A stretch of 64,000 bases of DNA from JBGRQA01 sp041725895 (GTDB taxonomy: Bacteria > Bacteroidota > Bacteroidia > Bacteroidales > Marinifilaceae): the NCBI GenBank assembly GCA_041725895.1, contig JBGRQA010000022.1, forward strand, positions 37,293 to 101,292, in the 5' to 3' direction. The notes under the pieces were generated by a model that saw only the letters and a program-made list of their open reading frames with translations, was not told the DNA's origin and searched no databases. Shown piece after piece: positions 1-7,702 of the stretch. Positions within the stretch are counted from its first letter, which is position 1; the number at the start of each line of letters is the position of its first letter. The translations under genes were made by a program, and so were the position numbers.

Positions 1-452
1 GCCAGAATAATCAAAACCACTCGAACATCCTCGGCAAAATTCAATAGCAGCTTTCGGAAATTCTCAGTGTGTAACGTAGGATTCTGGTTGTAGATTTCGG
101 TAACTTTTACAAGTCCGCTAATAATCTGGGCTACCTTCGGACCAAACAGATTCTCTATTTCATCAATGGAAATATGGGAAGACTGAACTACGTCATACAA
201 CATGGAACAGATAACGGAAGTTCTACCCAAACCTAATTCCTCCACAACAATTTGTGCTATGGAAAGAGTTTTGTATATGGCTGGTTCCCCATTGTGGCGA
301 CGTTCCTCTCTATGATCCTCAAGGCTCAAATCAAATGCCTTTCGAACCAGCCGGATGTCCGCCCGGGTAACAATATTTTTACAGGTTTTTAGAAGTTTTC
401 TATAACGGAAAAGTATCTCTCTCCTCTCTTCCTCTCTATCAAACTGGGTCAT
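1..452 (-). CDS. RelA/SpoT-family (p)ppGpp synthetase, N-terminal part (cut by window edge)
   Basis: This is the first 150 residues of a RelA/SpoT homolog; the rest lies left of the window. The ATG is at 452-450. The sequence follows the N-terminal HD-type hydrolase fold: a GEP motif (residues 55-57), the 'SIDEIENLFG' helix (about 95-104) and a 'FAEDVRVVLI' segment (139-148), matching the 'AMAxDIRVVLIKLADR' region of the family. The hydrolase residues are degenerate: the HP of 'HPLAVA' is replaced (KTLSIA, 61-66), and the family HDxxED reads Y86-D87-V-V-Q-S. This resembles synthetase-only RelA proteins, so loss of ppGpp hydrolysis is inferred; the synthetase domain is not visible. A Bacteroidota genome usually carries a second, bifunctional copy. 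Family assignment is firm, the activity call less so. Confidence 0.85.
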   Translation of the reverse strand, partial: MTQFDREEERREILFRYRKLLKTCKNIVTRADIRLVRKAFDLSLEDHREERRHNGEPAIYKTLSIAQIVVEELGLGRTSVICSMLYDVVQSSHISIDEIENLFGPKVAQIISGLVKVTEIYNQNPTLHTENFRKLLLNFAEDVRVVLIIL

Positions 453-1049
453 ATAATTCAAAATGGGTTAAAGATTCAAAACAATACCTCTATAAAAACT
501 ACCTAATAATTCCAGACCTTCATCACGACAACATCTCCCGAACCTAAAATCGGAAAATGAGTTAAATCAATACAAAAAGCCTTGTGAACCATTTGGGATA
601 GCAAAACAGAGTAGAAAAACAGAAAAGACGAAACTCCGAATAAGTTTTTCGGAAAAATACTTCGACTTACACCAAACCTTGATCCTCTCACAAATCTGAC
701 AGAGTATAATGTTCCGGTTACTATCGAAAGCTTCATTCATCCTTTCCTTTAATTCACTCTAAAAGTATAAAAGCCCCATATAAAAGCCAAACCCGTTAAT
801 GTATTTTAACTAAAATTCTTCACTTATTTATTAGAGTACTACTCATCCGCCCTATAACTTTTTCACCACCTAACTACCTATTCATTTATACGTTGAATTC
901 GTTTTAACAAATAGTAATCGAAATATTTTTTTCATCTGCATCAAAAGATTTCCGGAATTGTTAAATTTGTTTTCATGTTTTCTAAACAAAAAAAGAAGGA
1001 TTCGACTTTGTCGTTACTGAAAACTATTAAAACACAACATACTCAATAG
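453..1049. other. AT-rich intergenic region
   Basis: This region separates the divergent relA-like and hemD genes. I see no convincing coding sequence: a 77-codon minus-strand reading frame at 503-736 has no recognisable motif and low-complexity hydrophobic content. The right end carries a possible promoter for hemD. Confidence 0.5.
962..969 (+). promoter_or_regulatory. possible -7 element upstream of hemD
   Basis: TAAATTTG fits the Bacteroidota -7 consensus TAnnTTTG and lies 80 nt before the hemD start. No TTG is found at the expected 19-21 nt upstream, so support is partial. Confidence 0.3.
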
Positions 1050-1754
1050 GTGAATCAGAAAGCAAAAAAAATACTATTTACCAGGCCTATCCCTGAGGAC
1101 ATTATTTCATATGGGAAGGACTTAAACCTGGACATTCAGGCGGAAGAATTCATTCATATTCAACATCGGGAGTTGACACCAGAGACTCAAAAGCTCCTAA
1201 TGAATGACGATTACCCCAACTGGGTATTTACCAGCCAAAATGCAGTAAAAATACTTCATCACTGGTTGCCTAAACTGGGTGGACTCCAATACAGAAACTG
1301 TTTCGCCGTCGGCCGAAATACCGCACAACGAATTGCTGAATTGGGCTATATGGCAACTGTTCCCCAGGAACAAAATGCAGAAGGCCTCGTTCAGCATTTA
1401 GCAAAAATACAACCCCAGGGAGGTTTTCTGTACTTCTGTGGTAATATTCGACGAAACACTTTAGTAGAGTATTTTAAAACAGAAAATCTACCCTATCATG
1501 AGGTATTGGTTTACAATACAAGTCTGGTGCAACCCAAAATCGACATTAAAAATTATGACGCCTTGTGCTTTTGCAGCCCCAGCGCCGTGAAGAGTTACGC
1601 CACCAAGTATAATTTTCCAGCTAATCTCCCCTGTTTTGCCATTGGGGAAACCACAGCACTTGCCCTTGTAAATTACACGGATCATTTGCTCGTTTCCGAA
1701 ACACCGAACTTAAAAAGCATGATTGATGCATGCCAACAATATTTTAATTCATAA
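1050..1754 (+). CDS. hemD: uroporphyrinogen-III synthase
   Basis: Closes the linear tetrapyrrole hydroxymethylbilane with inversion of ring D to give uroporphyrinogen III, the branch point for heme and cobalamin. The 234-residue length is usual for the family. The two-lobed alternation is visible: a first lobe opening 'KKILFTRP', the 'WVFTSQNAVK' segment (residues about 58-67), and a second-lobe motif 'ALCFCSPSAVKSY' (171-183) followed by 'FAIGETTALAL'. HemD is poorly conserved and is recognised mainly by these 'FTSxxAV/FxSPSAV' repeats. The start is GTG at 1050; no nearby ATG fits. It ends 20 nt before hemL and is probably co-transcribed with it. hemA, hemC and hemB, which supply its substrate, lie further right on the other strand. 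Confidence 0.88.
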   Translation: MNQKAKKILFTRPIPEDIISYGKDLNLDIQAEEFIHIQHRELTPETQKLLMNDDYPNWVFTSQNAVKILHHWLPKLGGLQYRNCFAVGRNTAQRIAELGYMATVPQEQNAEGLVQHLAKIQPQGGFLYFCGNIRRNTLVEYFKTENLPYHEVLVYNTSLVQPKIDIKNYDALCFCSPSAVKSYATKYNFPANLPCFAIGETTALALVNYTDHLLVSETPNLKSMIDACQQYFNS

Positions 1755-1774
1755 AAACTATAACACAATATAAT

Positions 1775-3067
1775 ATGTACCAATACACTAGAAGCTCAAA
1801 ACTGTTTGACGAAGCTCAAAACTATATTCCCGGAGGAGTGAATTCCCCTGTCCGCGCCTTTAAATCAGTTGGAGGAACCCCTGTTTTTATTGAAAAAGCA
1901 AAGGGAAGCATCCTGACTGATGTGGACGGAAACGAATACATCGACTATATTTCTTCCTGGGGACCAATGATCCTCGGACATGCCTACCCAAAGGTAATTG
2001 AAGCAATCAAAGAAAAGGTTGAGCACTCCACTTCATTCGGCGCTCCAACCGAATTGGAGATTGAAATTGCCAAATTAATTTGTGAAATGGTTCCCAATGT
2101 GGACAAAGTTCGTATGGTAAACTCCGGAACCGAAGCATGCATGAGTGCCATTCGCGTTGCCCGCGGCTACACAGGACGCAATAAATTTATCAAATTCGAA
2201 GGTTGCTACCATGGTCATGCCGACTCTTTCCTGATTAAAGCCGGTAGTGGTGCAAGTACATTCGGTGTTCCCAATTCTCCGGGAGTAACTCCAGGTACTG
2301 CCAACGATACTTTAACTGCGAAGTACAATGACATTGAGGATGTAAAACGGCTCGTAGCCGAGAACAAGGGCGAGATTGCTGCGATTATCATTGAAGCAAT
2401 TGCCGGAAACATGGGATGTGTTCTCCCTAAAAAAGGTTTTCTGGAAGAATTACGTGCACTTTGCGATGCAGAGGGAATTCTACTGATTTTCGATGAAGTA
2501 ATGTCAGGTTTCCGTTTGGCCAAAGGGGGAGCTCAGGAGTATTTCGGAATCAAAGCTGATTTGGTTACCTATGGAAAGGTGATTGGAGGGGGAATGCCCG
2601 TTGGAGCTTACGCCGGATCTGATGAGATTATGAAAGTCGTTTCACCCGTTGGTCCAGTCTACCAGGCGGGAACTCTTTCCGGTAATCCTATCGCAATGAT
2701 TGCCGGTTATACTCTACTAAAAGAGCTGAATGAAAATCCGCAGTTTTTTACAGAGCTGAATGAAAAGACCCAATACCTTCACGAAGGACTGGATAAGGTA
2801 TTGAAAGAATCAGGCTTCGCCTACCGGATCAACCGTTTGGGATCCATGATCAGTGTTTTCTTTACCGATGTAGATGTTGTGGACTTCGAAACTTCTGCAA
2901 CCGCCAACAATGATTTGTTCCCAAGATTCTTCCACGAAATGTTGAAACGAGGAATTTACTTACCTCCTTCCTCTTTCGAAAGCTATTTCCTATCCAACTC
3001 GCTAACTTATGAGATGCTGGACAGAACAATTGAGGCTGCCAAAGAATCATTAGCTGCAATGAAGTAA
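1775..3067 (+). CDS. hemL: glutamate-1-semialdehyde 2,1-aminomutase
   Basis: PLP- (or PMP-) dependent enzyme that converts glutamate-1-semialdehyde to 5-aminolevulinate, the second step of the C5 pathway after HemA. The 430 residues match the family. Visible features are the N-terminal 'PGGVNSPVRAF' (19-29), the 'NSGTEA' phosphate-binding loop (116-121), 'YHGHAD' (145-150), 'LLIFDEVMSGFR' (236-247), and the Schiff-base lysine K268 in 'TYGKVIGGGMPVGAY'. These signatures separate HemL from other class III aminotransferases. The ATG at 1775 gives the standard N-terminus. It is the second gene of a hemD-hemL unit and is followed by an intrinsic terminator. Together with hemA (glutamyl-tRNA reductase) in this window it shows the organism uses the C5 route. 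Confidence 0.97.
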   Translation: MYQYTRSSKLFDEAQNYIPGGVNSPVRAFKSVGGTPVFIEKAKGSILTDVDGNEYIDYISSWGPMILGHAYPKVIEAIKEKVEHSTSFGAPTELEIEIAKLICEMVPNVDKVRMVNSGTEACMSAIRVARGYTGRNKFIKFEGCYHGHADSFLIKAGSGASTFGVPNSPGVTPGTANDTLTAKYNDIEDVKRLVAENKGEIAAIIIEAIAGNMGCVLPKKGFLEELRALCDAEGILLIFDEVMSGFRLAKGGAQEYFGIKADLVTYGKVIGGGMPVGAYAGSDEIMKVVSPVGPVYQAGTLSGNPIAMIAGYTLLKELNENPQFFTELNEKTQYLHEGLDKVLKESGFAYRINRLGSMISVFFTDVDVVDFETSATANNDLFPRFFHEMLKRGIYLPPSSFESYFLSNSLTYEMLDRTIEAAKESLAAMK

Positions 3068-3085
3068 TAAAAACAAACTCCATAG

Positions 3086-3116
3086 GAAAGGCCGGCGATT
3101 GTCGGTCTTTTTCTTT
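3086..3116 (+). terminator. intrinsic terminator after hemL
   Basis: A stem AAGGCCG/CGGTCTT with an 8-nt loop and one G-T pair is followed by a T-rich tract, 20 nt after the hemL stop. Confidence 0.7.
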
Positions 3117-3120
3117 TGCT

Positions 3121-3151
3121 GGTCGGGACACTTTTCGTGGTCCGAACAGTC
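3121..3151. repeat. REP-like element left of the RAYT gene
   Basis: GGTCGGGACACTTTTCGTGG followed by TCCGAACAG forms an imperfect hairpin (GGAC.CAC / GTG.GTCC). A related copy in the same orientation lies at 3842-3870 on the other side of the transposase gene. This is the arrangement expected for a RAYT and its REP sequences. Confidence 0.6.
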
Positions 3152-3166
3152 AACCACCAACCATTT

Positions 3167-3742
3167 TTACACCCTGACAATTCCAAGTTCTCTATCGGCT
3201 AACTTAAAATCGACAAGCCTTCCTCCTCGTTCAAAGTAATAGTCACGATAGGAGGAAAACTCCCAATCCTCCAGAATTTCAACTAATCCATTCTGAACAG
3301 GATGGTTGTGAATACAATCAAAACAAATATGAGGAAAACTAGAATCTTCCAGGCATGAATCAAATACCATCCCAAACTCCTTACCATAAAAAGCAGAAGC
3401 TATTTTAACATTCTGACTCAAACAAATGGCTTTGATCCTCTGCTGGAATAGTGAACCTTCAATTTTCATCTGATTCTGCACCGCTCGTGTATAACTACTC
3501 AACATTTGCCCTATGGAATGATTCAAATCTTTGCTTCTATCAGGTAATTTCTTACGATGAACATATATCATTAAATGAAAGCAGGTTGGCATAAGGCACC
3601 ATGCCAAAATACTAGTATAAGGAAGGACAAGCTTCTTTATTTTCCTCAAAAAGAAGAAGTAATTCTCCCTATGAAAAAATATTCGATTCCGATTGTTTCC
3701 CCTATTGAATACATGATAGATATGACCAGCTTCAAATTCCAT
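3167..3742 (-). CDS. REP-associated tyrosine transposase (RAYT, Y1_Tnp domain)
   Basis: A 191-residue single-strand DNA transposase-like protein of the IS200/RAYT group; such proteins are domesticated Y1 nucleases linked to REP palindromes. The N-terminus (MEFEAGHIYHVFNRGNN) is the classic 'xYHVxxRGxN' opening, and the candidate nucleophile Y84 lies in 'MLSSYTRAVQ'. The metal-binding HUH motif, normally PNHFHLL, reads P-T-C54-F-H56-L-M, so the first histidine is a cysteine; activity is therefore doubtful. I start at ATG 3742 because the 53 codons upstream show no family similarity and read through the REP-like repeats. REP-like copies flank the gene on both sides. It sits between hemL and an asparaginase-domain gene, reading against both. 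Confidence 0.85.
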   Translation of the reverse strand: MEFEAGHIYHVFNRGNNRNRIFFHRENYFFFLRKIKKLVLPYTSILAWCLMPTCFHLMIYVHRKKLPDRSKDLNHSIGQMLSSYTRAVQNQMKIEGSLFQQRIKAICLSQNVKIASAFYGKEFGMVFDSCLEDSSFPHICFDCIHNHPVQNGLVEILEDWEFSSYRDYYFERGGRLVDFKLADRELGIVRV

Positions 3743-3797
3743 AAATCCTTGTTTTAGCAATACAATAAATAATTTACAAATTATACCCCTATTAGAA

Positions 3798-3920
3798 AAC
3801 TGTTTCGACCATAAAATTGTTCGAACCAGGATGCAAGTATTGGTCGTAACACTTTCAGTGATCCGAACATTTGCGACAAAACTAAAAACTGTCCCGACCA
3901 TAAAAATGTTCGGCCCAGCC
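3798..3920. repeat. cluster of three REP-like elements right of the RAYT gene
   Basis: Two direct copies of an 'aactgt..cgaccataaaa.tgttcg' unit (3798-3830 and 3888-3919) flank a third element (3842-3870) that matches the left-hand copy at 3121-3151. All share the TGTTCGG/CCGAACA and GGTCG/CGACC arms in inverted arrangement. They lie upstream of the RAYT start and are probably its substrates or relics. Confidence 0.6.
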
Positions 3921-3967
3921 CCACCAATTCCACCAGAAATTCCCTATTTTCACCTAAAATTAAAACC

Positions 3968-4450
3968 ATGCACATTACATTCATCCAAACCGGTGGTACC
4001 ATCGATAAGGATTACCCCCGAACCTCTGGGGGATGGGCCTTTGAAATTGACGAACCGGCCGTTCACCGAATTCTGGAAAAATTGAATCCCAGCTTCACCT
4101 ACGAAGTCATCAGCGTACTCAAAAAAGACAGTCAGGAAATCACCAATGAGGACCGGGAACTAATAGTCAATTCAATCAAAACCCAGAAATCGGACAAAAT
4201 AATAATCACACATGGAACAGACACCATAAGAGAAACGGCGCAATACCTAAACCAGATCGAGGACAAACTAATTATCCTTACGGGCGCCATGAAACCCGAA
4301 CGATTCTCAAATTCTGATGCACCAATTACACTTGGAACTGCTATTGGAGCAGCCAATGTATTAAAGAAAGGAGTTTACATCGCCATGCACGGAAAAGTAC
4401 TTCCATTCAATGAAATTCAAAGAAACACAGAAACCGGACAATACTATTAA
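3968..4450 (+). CDS. small asparaginase-domain protein
   Basis: A 160-residue protein corresponding only to the N-terminal domain of type I/II L-asparaginases (usual length about 330). The nucleophile motif TGGTID (residues 8-13) and the second catalytic motif 'THGTDTI' (about 80-86) are both present, followed by 'LTGAM'. The C-terminal domain, which shapes the dimer interface of classical enzymes, is absent and no remnant follows the stop, so this looks like a compact family member rather than a recent truncation. An amidohydrolase role on asparagine, or on a related amide, is inferred from motifs only. It is followed 95 nt later by a PLP ammonia-lyase, but co-transcription is not certain. 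Confidence 0.75.
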   Translation: MHITFIQTGGTIDKDYPRTSGGWAFEIDEPAVHRILEKLNPSFTYEVISVLKKDSQEITNEDRELIVNSIKTQKSDKIIITHGTDTIRETAQYLNQIEDKLIILTGAMKPERFSNSDAPITLGTAIGAANVLKKGVYIAMHGKVLPFNEIQRNTETGQYY

Positions 4451-4545
4451 CACATTAAATTTATAACTATAGACCCAAACATTGCCCCAAACGAAACCAG
4501 GGTGCAAAGTCACATACAAATTTAAAGATCCAAACTACTCGCAAC

Positions 4546-5487
4546 ATGATACCAGGCAAACAAGAATTGATTGAAACGAAAAACAGAATTCAAAATCACA
4601 TACATCGAACCCCCGTCTTAACCTCAAGGCTAATCAATCAAATTGCAGAGGCTGAAGTATTCTTTAAATGTGAGAATTTTCAACGGATGGGAGCATTTAA
4701 AATGAGGGGAGCAACCAATGCAATTCTTCGACTAACGGAAGACAACAGACAAAAAGGCGTAGCAACCCACTCCTCCGGTAATTTTGCTCAAGCCCTGGCC
4801 CTGGCAGCACAATCACTTGGAATTCCAGCTTACATCGTAATGCCAAGCAATGCTCCAGTAATTAAGAAAAATGCTGTTCGGGATTACGGAGGACAAATTA
4901 TTGAATGTGAACCTACATTGGAAGCCCGTGAATCCACATTAGAAAATATCGTTAAGAAAACCAGGGCTACTTTCATCCCTCCCTACAACCATAACGACGT
5001 TATCATGGGGCAAGGAACCGCAGCGATGGAATTAATTGAAGATTACTCTGATCTGGATTTTATCATCGCTCCGGTTGGAGGTGGTGGTTTAATCTCAGGA
5101 ACCGCCCTGGCAGCCTACCATTTTTCACCCCTAACCAAAATTATCGCAGGAGAACCCATGGGAGCAGATGATGCCTGGCAATCACTCCAGGCAGGATACA
5201 TTATCCCGCAGACAAATCCTCAAACCATTGCCGACGGACTTCGAACCTCCCTGGGAGACAAAACCTTTCCCATTATTCAACAGTATGTGGAGAAAATCAT
5301 ACGTGTGGATGAGAAAGAGATCATTCATGCTATGAAATTAATCTGGGAACGGATGAAAATCGTAATTGAACCTTCCAGCGCAGTTGCTTTTGCAGCTTTA
5401 CTTCGAGAGAAGGAAATTTTCTCAGGAAAAAAAGTGGGAATTATACTTTCGGGAGGAAACGTGGACTTAACCAATCTACCATTTTAA
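4546..5487 (+). CDS. PLP-dependent threonine/serine dehydratase-like enzyme (fold type II)
   Basis: A 313-residue fold-type-II PLP enzyme related to catabolic threonine dehydratase, serine racemase and threo-3-hydroxyaspartate ammonia-lyase. It shows the Schiff-base lysine K52 in 'GAFKMRGA', the substrate loop 'SSGNFAQALA', the phosphate-binding glycine loop 'PVGGGGLISG', and the PLP-N1 serine in the terminal 'ILSGGNVDL'. It lacks the C-terminal ACT-like regulatory domain of biosynthetic IlvA, so allosteric control by isoleucine is not expected. Substrate cannot be decided between L-threonine, L-serine and hydroxyaspartate. The preceding asparaginase-domain gene could supply aspartate-type substrates, but this is speculative. 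It ends 20 nt before the next gene, suggesting a joint transcript. Confidence 0.85.
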   Translation: MIPGKQELIETKNRIQNHIHRTPVLTSRLINQIAEAEVFFKCENFQRMGAFKMRGATNAILRLTEDNRQKGVATHSSGNFAQALALAAQSLGIPAYIVMPSNAPVIKKNAVRDYGGQIIECEPTLEARESTLENIVKKTRATFIPPYNHNDVIMGQGTAAMELIEDYSDLDFIIAPVGGGGLISGTALAAYHFSPLTKIIAGEPMGADDAWQSLQAGYIIPQTNPQTIADGLRTSLGDKTFPIIQQYVEKIIRVDEKEIIHAMKLIWERMKIVIEPSSAVAFAALLREKEIFSGKKVGIILSGGNVDLTNLPF

Positions 5488-5507
5488 TTTAAAATCGCAT
5501 CTCGAAC

Positions 5508-6017
5508 ATGAATTTTAAAGAACTACTACAAGACTTCCCCTCCAAGCAAAGTGCAAGCATCATCGCCAAATCAATCATTGACCAGCCGCAACACATTCCT
5601 TCCCTATGGAAATTTGCCAAAAGCGATCATAAATATGCCTGGCGTGGTGCATGGATCATGGATAAGATGTACGATAGAGCACCAGAGCTAATTCGCCCCT
5701 ACATTCCGGAAATGATTAAAACCGTAGAGAGTCTGACGTCTGAAGGTCAGCAACGTCAATTTCTGAAACTGATCAGCTTGGAACCATTACCAATGAATGT
5801 ATCGGGGAAATTTATTAACGCCTGTTTCGATTGGATGAATTCCGCTCTCTCTCCCGTTGCTATAAGAGTGTATGCCATGCAAATTCTATACAATTTCACT
5901 TTACATGAACCAGATTTAAAACAAGAAGTAGCCCTTTGCATTGAAACACACATGGAATTTGGAACGGCAGGCTTTAAATCGAGGGGAAAAAAGATCCTCA
6001 AGGCACTTGCAAGATAA
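5508..6017 (+). CDS. helical-repeat protein of unknown function
   Basis: A 169-residue, all-helical soluble protein that I do not recognise as a characterised family. The pattern of paired amphipathic helices ('HIPSLWKFAKSDHKYAWRGAWIMDKMYD', shown here only as helix positions 29-56; 'LIRPYIPEMIKTVES'; 'VAIRVYAMQILYNFT') resembles HEAT/armadillo-type repeats, as does the final 'RGKKILKALA'. There is no signal peptide or membrane segment. It follows the PLP ammonia-lyase by 20 nt and is closed by a strong shared terminator, so it probably belongs to that transcript. A scaffold or regulatory partner role is a guess. Confidence 0.65.
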   Translation: MNFKELLQDFPSKQSASIIAKSIIDQPQHIPSLWKFAKSDHKYAWRGAWIMDKMYDRAPELIRPYIPEMIKTVESLTSEGQQRQFLKLISLEPLPMNVSGKFINACFDWMNSALSPVAIRVYAMQILYNFTLHEPDLKQEVALCIETHMEFGTAGFKSRGKKILKALAR

Positions 6018-6052
6018 TACTCCACATTAGAAACACTCTTCGATAAAAAAAG

Positions 6053-6083
6053 AAGGGCTGTTGAACCAATTTCAACAGCCCTT
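6053..6083. terminator. bidirectional terminator between the converging units
   Basis: A perfect 13-bp stem, AAGGGCTGTTGAA / TTCAACAGCCCTT with a 5-nt loop, has T/A-rich flanks on both sides. It sits between the convergent 5508-6017 gene and hemE and can serve both. Confidence 0.85.
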
Positions 6084-6089
6084 TGTATT

Positions 6090-7121
6090 TTAACGTCCCC
6101 AATCAGAACTTTTGACTTTATCAATCAAATACTGGACATTCTCAACAGGTATGGATGGTAACAAACCATGTCCTAAATTGAAAATCCATTTGTGATCTTT
6201 CCGCCCGTAATCCAGATAGTATCCAAACTCCTGGTCTATGGCCTCTTTGGTAGCATTCAGAATGCGTGGGTCGAAATTCCCCTGAAGAATCATTTCCTCA
6301 CCAACCCAATTACGAACCTCGTGCAATGGAGTCTGCCAGTCAACACTTACACAATCGCAAAAATCATGATTAATCATATTTAGACCGGTACCCAATCCCT
6401 TGGGGAGATAAATGGTCTTCACCCCTTTTTCACGAACTGCATTTAACACCCTCTTAACTGCAGGCAAAAACAACTCCTTGTACAACTCTACAGGAATTAA
6501 TCCTGCATGGGTTTCGAACAACTGGAATGCCTTCACCCCATGCTCCACTTGCTTCAAAGCATAATGCACACTCAAATCGGCAATTACATCCACAATTTTG
6601 GCCATCATCTTCTTATCACGATAAAGCGCTGGTACCAGATCGGGAAAATTCAAATTCTGACTGAACCCTTGGTACATATAACAAAGCGTAGTTAAAGGCC
6701 CACCGCAAAATCCTATCAAAGGAATCTCCTTTGGTTTAATTTCCAGAATCTTATCAATAGCTTTGTAAATATGCTCCAATTTGGACGGATCAGCCTTCAG
6801 AAATCCAACTGGATCTGAAACATCTTTCAATGCAGTAGTAAAACTTGGCCCTTTCCCTTCAAAACTTAATTCCATCCCCAAAGCCTCGGGAATCACCAAA
6901 ATATCAGAAAAAAGGATAGCAGCATCAACGCCCAAATCGTGAATCGGAAGCATCGTAACTTCTGCCGCCAAATCCGGAGTATCCATCATCTCCTTGAAAC
7001 CGTACTTTTCACGCAATTGCATGTAAGAAGGCAACACTCGCCCTGCCTGGCGCATGAACCATACGGGAGGACGCTCCCTTTTGATTCCATTAATAGTATC
7101 TAAAAATATCGAATTCGTCAT
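6090..7121 (-). CDS. hemE: uroporphyrinogen decarboxylase
   Basis: Decarboxylates the four acetate side chains of uroporphyrinogen III to coproporphyrinogen III, committing it to heme. The 343 residues are the usual length. The N-terminal signature 'RPPVWFMRQAGR' (residues 17-28) contains the substrate-binding arginines R24 and R28. 'DAAILFSDILVIPEALGM', 'FETHAG' and the C-terminal 'FNLGHGLLPSIPVENV' are also present. The start at 7121 gives the standard N-terminus. It is separated from the hemA-C-B unit by a broken GxxExxY gene and a terminator, so it likely has its own promoter: TAGGTTTG (minus strand, within 7160-7172) fits the -7 consensus, about 40 nt upstream. Confidence 0.96.
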   Translation of the reverse strand: MTNSIFLDTINGIKRERPPVWFMRQAGRVLPSYMQLREKYGFKEMMDTPDLAAEVTMLPIHDLGVDAAILFSDILVIPEALGMELSFEGKGPSFTTALKDVSDPVGFLKADPSKLEHIYKAIDKILEIKPKEIPLIGFCGGPLTTLCYMYQGFSQNLNFPDLVPALYRDKKMMAKIVDVIADLSVHYALKQVEHGVKAFQLFETHAGLIPVELYKELFLPAVKRVLNAVREKGVKTIYLPKGLGTGLNMINHDFCDCVSVDWQTPLHEVRNWVGEEMILQGNFDPRILNATKEAIDQEFGYYLDYGRKDHKWIFNLGHGLLPSIPVENVQYLIDKVKSSDWGR

Positions 7122-7140
7122 TTATAGTTTTTTTTAGTTT

Positions 7141-7182
7141 CATAAAGAACCTCAAAGAACACGCAAACCTACACAAAGAACC
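7141..7182. repeat. CAAAG-rich flank downstream of the GxxExxY pseudogene
   Basis: A run of 'aaagaac'/'acacaaag' units on the plus strand lies just beyond the pseudogene stop. Oppositely oriented 'ctttgtg' units lie before its start (7570-7602). These flanks form an imperfect inverted pair around the gene and suggest that it was inserted as a unit. Confidence 0.45.
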
Positions 7183-7185
7183 ATT

Positions 7186-7560
7186 CTACAAAATAAAAAG
7201 CTTAATACCTTGCTTCAAAAGATTTACATTAAAATTAATGAGCAATCCCAAATTGTAACCACCTAATTTCATATAGGTTAAAATTTGCGCCACATGAACT
7301 TCTGAAAAAGCATCTACAACTTTTAACTCTAGAACAACCTGATTTTCCACCAATAAATCAATTCGATAACCATGGTCGAGCCGTAAATCTTTGTAGACAA
7401 TTGGTTATTCTTTTTCCTTTTCTACAAACAGTCCAGAATTTCTCAATTCATAAAACAAACACTGCTGATAAGCAGATTCCAATAACCCAGGTCCTAATGC
7501 ACTATGAATTTCAATAGCCTTTCCAATTACGATATTACTGATCTCATTAGGATTTTTCAT
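7186..7560 (-). pseudogene. GxxExxY family protein gene interrupted by one in-frame stop
   Basis: The frame from ATG 7560 encodes the typical family N-terminus, with 'AIEIHSALGPGLLESAYQQ' (GxxExxY motif) and 'LRNSGLFVEKEKE', then meets TAA at 7407-7405. The same frame continues with 'PIVYKDLRLDHGYRIDLLVENQ', 'VVLELK' and 'HVAQILTYMKLGGYNLGLLINFNV' to a true stop at 7188-7186. Total length is 124 residues plus one stop, which is the normal family length. The PD-(D/E)xK-like core (D in RIDLL, E-x-K in LELK) is intact downstream of the stop. The family function is unknown. A single substitution in a glutamine or leucine codon would explain the stop. The gene lies between hemE and hemB and is flanked by inverted CTTTGTG-type repeats. 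Confidence 0.85.
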
Positions 7561-7569
7561 TATTATTTT

Positions 7570-7602
7570 CCTTTGGGATACTTTGTGCCTTCTTTGTGAT
7601 GC
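7570..7602. repeat. CTTTGTG-type repeat upstream of the GxxExxY pseudogene
   Basis: 'cctttggga', 'actttgtgcc' and 'ttctttgtgatg' units lie immediately upstream of the pseudogene start and mirror the 7141-7182 flank in the opposite orientation. Confidence 0.45.
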
Positions 7603-7659
7603 TTCGAGCAATTTCTATTCTTACCCGAAAATAGTATCTCTTAGTCCTTTGTTCTATCA

Positions 7660-7693
7660 ATAAAATACCGGTATCGCAAAAAAACGATACCGG
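7660..7693 (-). terminator. intrinsic terminator after hemB
   Basis: On the minus strand a 9-bp stem CCGGTATCG/CGATACCGG with a T-rich 8-nt loop is followed by TATTTTAT, 10 nt after the hemB stop. It closes the hemA-hemC-hemB unit. Confidence 0.75.
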
Positions 7694-7702
7694 CAAAGTA
7701 TA

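Noticed and set aside
503..736. 77-codon minus-strand open frame between the relA-like gene and hemD
   Set aside because: No recognisable family, low-complexity Ser/Phe/Val content, and no promoter or ribosome-binding signal.
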